A DNA stretch of 64,000 bases from Ectocarpus siliculosus. Taxonomy: Eukaryota; Sar; Phaeophyceae; Ectocarpales; Ectocarpaceae. The stretch covers positions 1,386,532 through 1,450,531 of the forward strand of contig FN649751.1 in the NCBI GenBank assembly GCA_000310025.1, written 5' to 3'. Every line of letters begins with the position of its first letter. Within the stretch, counting starts at the first letter, position 1. Made by a program: the position numbers and the translations under genes. The notes under the pieces were generated by a model that ran no database searches, was not told the DNA's origin, and worked only from the letters and a program-made list of their open reading frames with translations. Positions 58,562 through 64,000 of this stretch are shown piece after piece.

Positions 58562-61500
58562 TTGTGTCTACGTCTTTGCTTATTATTGTGTGGTTGTTAT
58601 ACGCACAGATGATTGTTTGTTTGTTTTCTACGGAGATTGTATGTTTTTTCCATTTTTGGGAAGACCTGTGTTAATGGTTGTTAGTTTTGTGTGGGAGAGT
58701 AAGCACGTGTTGGCTCATCACTTTTATGTACGGGTTGCGTTGTCCTTGTTTCGCCGAACGCAAGGTCTGCTTCCCAGCTAGCCTGTGTCCTGTTGCCGTC
58801 ATTGAAACCAAGGTGTTTCACTCTCTGTTGCCGTCTTGCGTTCGTTGATCGTCTTCGCCCATCCCTCTCTCCCTTTCTCGTGCTAATCTTTGTCTTCGCA
58901 GGAGCTGAAGCAGATGCTGAGAACCACCAAGAGCGGAAAGGGGTCGGTGCCGCTCAGGTCGAACGACAACAGGATGAAGGTGCCGTGAGGGCCCTCCAGA
59001 AGGCTAAGGTCGAGGCCAACGCGAAGACCGACGCAGAGAAGGTGATGGACGGCGATCGAATCCTTGTTCGTGGGTTTCGTTTTCTGTTCTTGTTATTGAA
59101 GGGTTTGATGGCGAACTGTTACGCGTTTCTGGTTTGATGTCCGTGCCTTATTTTGAAGGGTGATGATGACTTGTTTTGTGCGTTTCTGGTTTGCTTTCTG
59201 TGTCTTCTGTTGAAGGGTGAGATGATTTGTTGTTTCTGGTCTATGCCTTCTTTCGCAGCCATGCTGCTCTGTCTCGAAGGCAGTTTTCGAGCACGCAGAA
59301 GTCCTGCTTGCACATGCAGGTGGTGGTTGCCGATTGCGTTACATGCGGGCGTGTTTCAAATATTTCTGCTGTAGACTACTGTGTGAGTCACCGCGGTGGA
59401 GATGCTCTTCTCTGCAGTACTGCTATTGAACCGGGGGTCCCGCAATATCGCACTACCCCTCCCCTCCCTCGCCCGCCGCGAGCCCGCTTCTGTTGGATCC
59501 CCCCCCCCCTCGTTTCGTTCAACACGTTGACGGGTTGTTTGCTGACACGGACGGTACCAAGTAGTTTACTTGCTGCCCGGGGCAAGGGGCAAAACAGAAA
59601 CGTTTCACTTCAAGGCCCGTCCGTCAACACAGCAGTGCACCCAACCGCCCAACCGGATGCCTAACTAGGTGGCGGCGACAAAGGCTGGTGAGACTGCGAA
59701 GGCCCTACGGAAAACGGCGCAACAGGCTAGGCAGGAGGCGATGCACCTGTTTGCCAAGAACCCCAGCGCGGAGAGTGTGAAGGGGCATCAAAAGTTGGGG
59801 CGACAAGATCAAGAAGCTTCAGGTAAGGCCGCCGCTGCTGCTGTTGCTCTTTCCACTGTGGTGCATGTCATCTCCTCATGGTTTCATCCAGCATTCGGCG
59901 TTTTTGGCGAGTCCACGGCGAAACTAGAGCTGGAAGCTTGACTAAAAGCGTTCCGCTCGTTCGAGCGAGAGATAAGAGAGTCGACATGAAGCATGTTCAC
60001 GAAAATTGAAAGAAATGTTTCGAAGTGGAATTCCACGTTTTTTTCAATACGTGTGTCGAGTGTGGTGTCGTGTTTGTTGTGTCACTGCTTCACTTGTCGA
60101 CCTTGAGTGTGTTTGGCACAGGCGATATTTGTCGCAGCTTGAGTCAAGACACTCCCTCTCCCTGTGTTTCATGTCTCTCGCAGTTTCCCAACCACTCGCG
60201 AAGACCGCTACATGGTACAGTACTATTAAATTGCTGCTCTGCCTTGGTACTGGTAGTGTTGCGTGTTGATTTTTCCCTCCATTTGTTTTGGTCGATTTTT
60301 TTGGGGGGGGGGGCGCAGATCGACATCCGGGATCGTGACGACAACAAGGAGGTATCGCTGAGCACGTCCAAGATCAACTACATGGACCCTCGCATGAGCG
60401 TGGCATGGTGCAAGCGTCACGAGGTCCCTGTGGAAAAGGCAAGTGGGGTTGGTTTTCGCCTCGCGTAAGCAAGCCTTCCCCATGCTGGTGTGCCGTGCTT
60501 GCCCAGGGTGTCCTGCTGTAGACGTCGGGTTGGAATCTGTTCGGTTGGATGTGATCAATGAGGAAACTCTCCCGACCTCTGTTTGGCCGTTGTGGCTGTA
60601 TTTTTGTTCTTATTGCGCTCCTTATCGAACTGAAGTAATCTCGGCAAGAACGGCCACGCAATGTTGTGGTCATGGCATGTACCTTATCCTGCAACTGCGG
60701 GAGGCTACGGCAAGAGGGAGTGTGGATAGTGTAGATACCTGTCACGGCTGCACTGTTTTAGGCACACGAGAACGAGAGACTGGTTTGACGCCTAACACGA
60801 CGTATCGTTTGGTGCCTGACGCGCACCGCTTTTTCCTTGTTTCAAACATGCCTCCATCACCTTGCATTGAATCTCAGAGTTGCGGCAGACGCGAAAAAGT
60901 TTCCCCGCGTTGGCTGTAGGGCGCTCCGTTGCCACCCCCCCCCCCCCCCCGTTCGGGAAGTCGGAAAACCCCCCATTTTCCTCCCAATCCAAAGGATGTA
61001 ACAGGTGTTCGCGAAGACTCTGCAGAACAAGTTCGTGTGGGCGATGAACGTGCCCCCTGACTGGAACTTCTCGTACGAGACTCTCTACAACTCCAAACAG
61101 AGCGTGTTGGACGTTCCTCGCCCCCCGGGCGGCGGCAAGAAGAAGGCCGATGCCGCTGCTGCTACCGCCACGGCTAAGACACCCCCCAAGACTGCTGCTG
61201 CCGCTGCCGCTGCGAAGAAACCGGCCGCTGCTGCTGCGTCTGCGTCTGCAGCATCGCCGAAAAATCCGGAGGTGAAGGGTAAGGGTAAGGCGAAGAAGGT
61301 CGAAGAACGACGATGACGACAACAACAACAACAGCAGCAGCAGCGGGGAAGAGGAGAGCGCTAGCAGCAGCGGCAGCGGCGAGGAGGAGAGCAGCAGCGG
61401 GGAGGAAGAGAGCGGTAGCGGCAGCAGCGGGGAAGAGGAGAGCGGTAGCAGTGGAGAAGAGGAGAGCGGCAGCGAGTCGTCGTCGGGGGAAGAGGAGGGG

Positions 61501-61689
61501 GAGGAAAGCAGCGACGATGATGATGATGATGATGGCGAAGCGTCCTCGTCGGGCAAGAAGAGGCGAGGCAGTGGGGGGGGCGGTGGAAGCGTGTCGAAGA
61601 AGCCGCGTAGACCGACGATAGAAGATGATGATGATGAGGAGGAGGGGGATGAGGAGGAAGAGGATGGCGACAGTGACTTTGACGCGTGA
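58322..61689 (+). pseudogene. Topoisomerase I pseudogene, exons 6 and 11-14 only (R3, inverted)
   Basis: Plus-strand matches: exon 6 (58322-58467), exon 11 (58902-59041), exon 12 (59669-59822), exon 13 with the tyrosine codon at 60379-60381 (60319-60438), and exon 14 (from 61005; the position equal to the normal stop is 61687-61689). Exons 7-10 are missing with the same junction as R1, and exons 11 and 12 carry the same 7-base and 2-base losses. In exon 14 a two-base insertion after the KKVE residues closes the frame at 61316, before the acidic tail. Intron 13 keeps the GC donor (AAG|GCAAGT). Four catalytic residues are lost, so no enzyme can be made. Confidence 0.87.
58469..58562 (+). repeat. 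CT/GT dinucleotide tract in R3
   Basis: A long imperfect CT run turning into GT, starting at the donor of exon 6. R1 has only a short GA run at the same place (about 13648-13666). Confidence 0.9.
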
Positions 61690-61866
61690 CGTGATTGGAC
61701 ACGGGCGGGCGCGCTTAGCACAATCGAGAGGTGATATGACCTTAGTAGCGCTCGTTCTCCGAACCTGGGCCCGCGAATGCTTTTGCTTTTTTTTTGTGAT
61801 TTCGCCCTCCCGAAGCCCAAACGAGGACCAGACTATTGTATGTAGTCTGCTTGGCTGCTGCAGAGT

Positions 61867-61977
61867 GAACTGAGTGAGTTAACCCATCTGTTGCTTGAGG
61901 AGATAGCATAGCACCGTGCTGGTGTGTGATTGTGATTGTCTTCTCCTGCACAGTCTTCAAGGCGTGTTGTGGTTTGT
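61867..61977. other. 111-base block present only in R3
   Basis: R1 and R2 read ctgctgcagagt|cccacgtattcc at this site without a break (in their orientation gggac|tctgcagcag). R3 has 111 extra bases between the two halves. The block has no obvious terminal repeats or target-site duplication, so insertion in R3 and loss before the R1/R2 split are both possible. Confidence 0.75.
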
Positions 61978-62015
61978 CCCACGTATTCCTCCTTCCGATT
62001 GTTTCATCCATCCGT

Positions 62016-62040
62016 GGTCAGGTCAGGTCAGGTCAGGTCA
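62016..62040 (+). repeat. GGTCA pentanucleotide repeat, 5 units (R3)
   Basis: Inverted counterpart of the CTGAC arrays in R1 and R2. Confidence 0.9.
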
Positions 62041-62888
62041 GGTGGTGAAACGAAGACGTACCATATAGTAAAGTCTTGTTTTTGAGATTGTTTTGGGGAC
62101 CGACGGGCGGGCTGGGGCGAGTGGGATGAGGGGGTGAAGGTATCATCCCCTCGTTGTCGTTGTCGCAACATGTCACCAACCCGGCCCACCCCCTCGCAAA
62201 ATGACGGGGGGGGTGATGTGACGCTTAGCTATGTCCTCGAGTCGGCGAGATCGCCGCAGATTCTCAAGCGAAATGGGGCGGGGTGGGGGGGGGGGGATTG
62301 CTGCCCTCTGCGAGGTGTCTGTCCTTTGAAGGACAGCGTGCGTGATTGTTGGTGTTACTGTTATTGCTAGTTATTGTTATTGTCGAGGTACTCAATTAGC
62401 CAAGCAAGCCCTGGTGTTCCACGCCTTAAGAGGCGTGTTTGTTTGCTGCGCGGGTCTTTGGAGGAGAGAATGGTGGATGAACGATGCACGAGTTGGCACA
62501 ATAGAAGGAGAGTAGCAACGGGTTAAGGAGATGGCTGAAACAGGAAAGGGACAAGGGAGGGGAAGACGAAGGGGGGTGTGTCCGTAATAGGGAGGAGGGG
62601 GAGGGGAGTTTTTTTTCGGCGGTGCACCAGGAAGCGCGCGGGGTCGTTGGGAGACAGGATCCGCACCATGGAGTTGTATCGCTAGGAGATGAACCGCATA
62701 TCGCGAAAGGGCTTGGTTATCTCTCTCTCTCTCTCTCTCTTGGCTGGGCTTGGGTGTCTGGCTGTCCGCTGGCGTGCGTTGATGATGATTCCCTGTACCT
62801 CTTGTTCGCTCTTCGGGCAATCGATTATACCCATGCCTTCGTGAACACAAAACGTGATGGCCGACTGGGTTGAGTGCACTGGTCCGCC

Positions 62889-62924
62889 CAAAATCAGACG
62901 CGTCCTCAAAATCAGACGCGTCCT
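62889..62924 (+). repeat. Exact 18-base tandem duplication (R3 only)
   Basis: The unit caaaatcagacgcgtcct occurs twice in a row; R1 and R2 have it once. Confidence 0.9.
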
Positions 62925-64000
62925 CTGTTTGCGGCGGAAGGCGGTAGTAGAGCCGTTGGCAAGCTGTGGTCGTGTTTCGGCAGGAGGCGACGGCGGGTCA
63001 TTTACGCTTGCCGATGGAGTTTGACTTCATGGGTTTGGGTGCCAAATGGGCAGGGTGTGGCGCCAACGCCAGCTGCCGCCACTAAGGTCACAGCGGTGGG
63101 AGAATCGCGCGTGCCTGCCATGCTTGGACAATATTTCAGCAGCCTGAGAGGGAGAGAAAGAGAGAGAGAAGGGGGTTGGGGAGGTTACCATGGCTTGGAA
63201 GGGGGTGATGCTGCTTTCGGCGAAGAAGCAAAGGTATGCCGTGAGGACTTGGAAGCATGGTGGTTTGAAAACCTGACACGTTATTCACCGAGGATGGTTT
63301 GCAGCGGTTGGGGTTCTCTTGCATGTGCGTGTTGTTGTTGTTGGTGGTGGGGTGATGGCGTACATCATATACATAAGGAACATAAGGAAGAACTCCCAAG
63401 TCTCTGCATGATGTCGACTATGTAGACCTACACCTGTAGCTGCACTCTGCGAAATGTGCTGCTTGTTTGTGGGTGCTGGCCGGTGGGCTTGCGCCACAAC
63501 GTCGAGAATCGAACGCCTACATAAACTCGCGCCCGTCCGTCCGTCCTTCAATGCCTGCAAGGTTGTGGTTTTAACGCTCTCGTTCCGCGCTGCTGCATTA
63601 TGAAAGCACGCTCATCGAACGTAGCGGATGGTGAGATGTACTGCTGTAGCTGCCCTTTTTTCGACTCACCAACTAGCATCACGCTTGCCGCCTTTGAGTG
63701 AGATTTTCGTCAGCATGCTTCTTGCGTTGGTTTCGAAGCGAAGCACTGCATGCGACACGGTCGGCGCACGCCACGGCCTTCGAAAAATCTACAGTAGGCT
63801 TTCGGACCAACCAGAGAAGGGCGCACAAAATCCCATCCATTGTCCAGGTGGTTTTCTCAGGTCGACGAAATGTGTGTGTTTATTGTTGTTTTCTTTCGAA
63901 TTGCTTCATTATTTCTTCGTTTTCTAGGAGACACGTTGGGGAGTGAGACACACGGAACGCCCCTCGTCTCACCAGCCACAGTAACTACGAGGCGCGGCGT

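Larger units (their letters stand above)
57970..64000 (-). repeat. Segmental duplication copy R3 (inverted, runs off the window)
   Basis: This is the reverse complement of 8307-13992 of R1 and of the matching part of R2. It starts near the shared string gttRcatctgtcccgac and continues past base 64000. It shares the chimeric topoisomerase junction with R1. It also has about 130 extra bases of module sequence near 58090-58200 and an extra 111-base block at 61867-61977. Confidence 0.92.
61690..64000. other. R3 spacer, inverted counterpart of 8307-10532
   Basis: No gene recognised. It contains a GGTCA repeat (62016-62040), an 18-base tandem duplication (62889-62924), an insert relative to the other copies (61867-61977), and a CT run near 62719-62741. 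Simple repeats differ in length from R1 and R2. Confidence 0.6.

Noticed and set aside
1-64000. CRISPR arrays, rRNA genes, retroelements, prokaryotic operons
   Set aside because: No regularly spaced repeats, no rRNA-like core, no polymerase or integrase-type protein text, and the genes are intron-rich nuclear genes.

Overview
The window looks like nuclear DNA of a photosynthetic stramenopile, most likely a brown alga. The genes are intron-dense with GT-AG and some GC-AG introns. Long GC-rich low-complexity stretches interrupt the coding regions. The fatty-acid desaturase starts with a leader carrying an SSA|F motif, typical of import into a secondary (red-lineage) plastid. Species is not assigned. 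There is one 100-base assembly gap at 42117-42216.

Layout. (1) 97-13992 (R1) and 14003-27470 (R2) are two direct, tandem, nearly identical copies of a segment of about 14 kb. A third copy (R3), inverted, runs from about 57970 to the window end and is cut off there; position 64000 corresponds to 8307 of R1. Each of R1 and R2 holds a two-exon gene for a coiled-coil, tail-anchored protein of unknown function (4526-6250 and 18487-20202), scattered partial copies of a module from its C-terminal half, several kilobases without recognisable genes, and the 3' end of a DNA topoisomerase I gene. (2) Only R2 joins a complete topoisomerase I: 14 exons on the minus strand, 35376 down to 24455, 1234 residues, with all five catalytic residues. 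R1 and R3 hold pseudogene versions in which exon 6 is followed directly by exons 11-14, and in which exon 6 is fused to a copy of the coiled-coil module. (3) 36567-41883, divergent from the topoisomerase, encodes a protein with three calponin-homology domains. (4) 45110-49524 is a complete five-exon Delta12/omega-6-type fatty-acid desaturase with a plastid-type leader. (5) 51979-55446, minus strand and convergent with the desaturase, is the C-terminal half of a CCDC93-like protein; its N-terminal half was not found.

These genes do not form an operon or pathway. What ties the window together is structural: a segmental duplication that copied part of an essential topoisomerase gene, fused it with a small coiled-coil module, and later exchanged sequence between copies. 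R3 switches from R1-like to R2-like within about 40 bases. All exon joins below were derived by hand from reading frame, splice-site sequence and remembered family sequences. No transcript data or searches were available.
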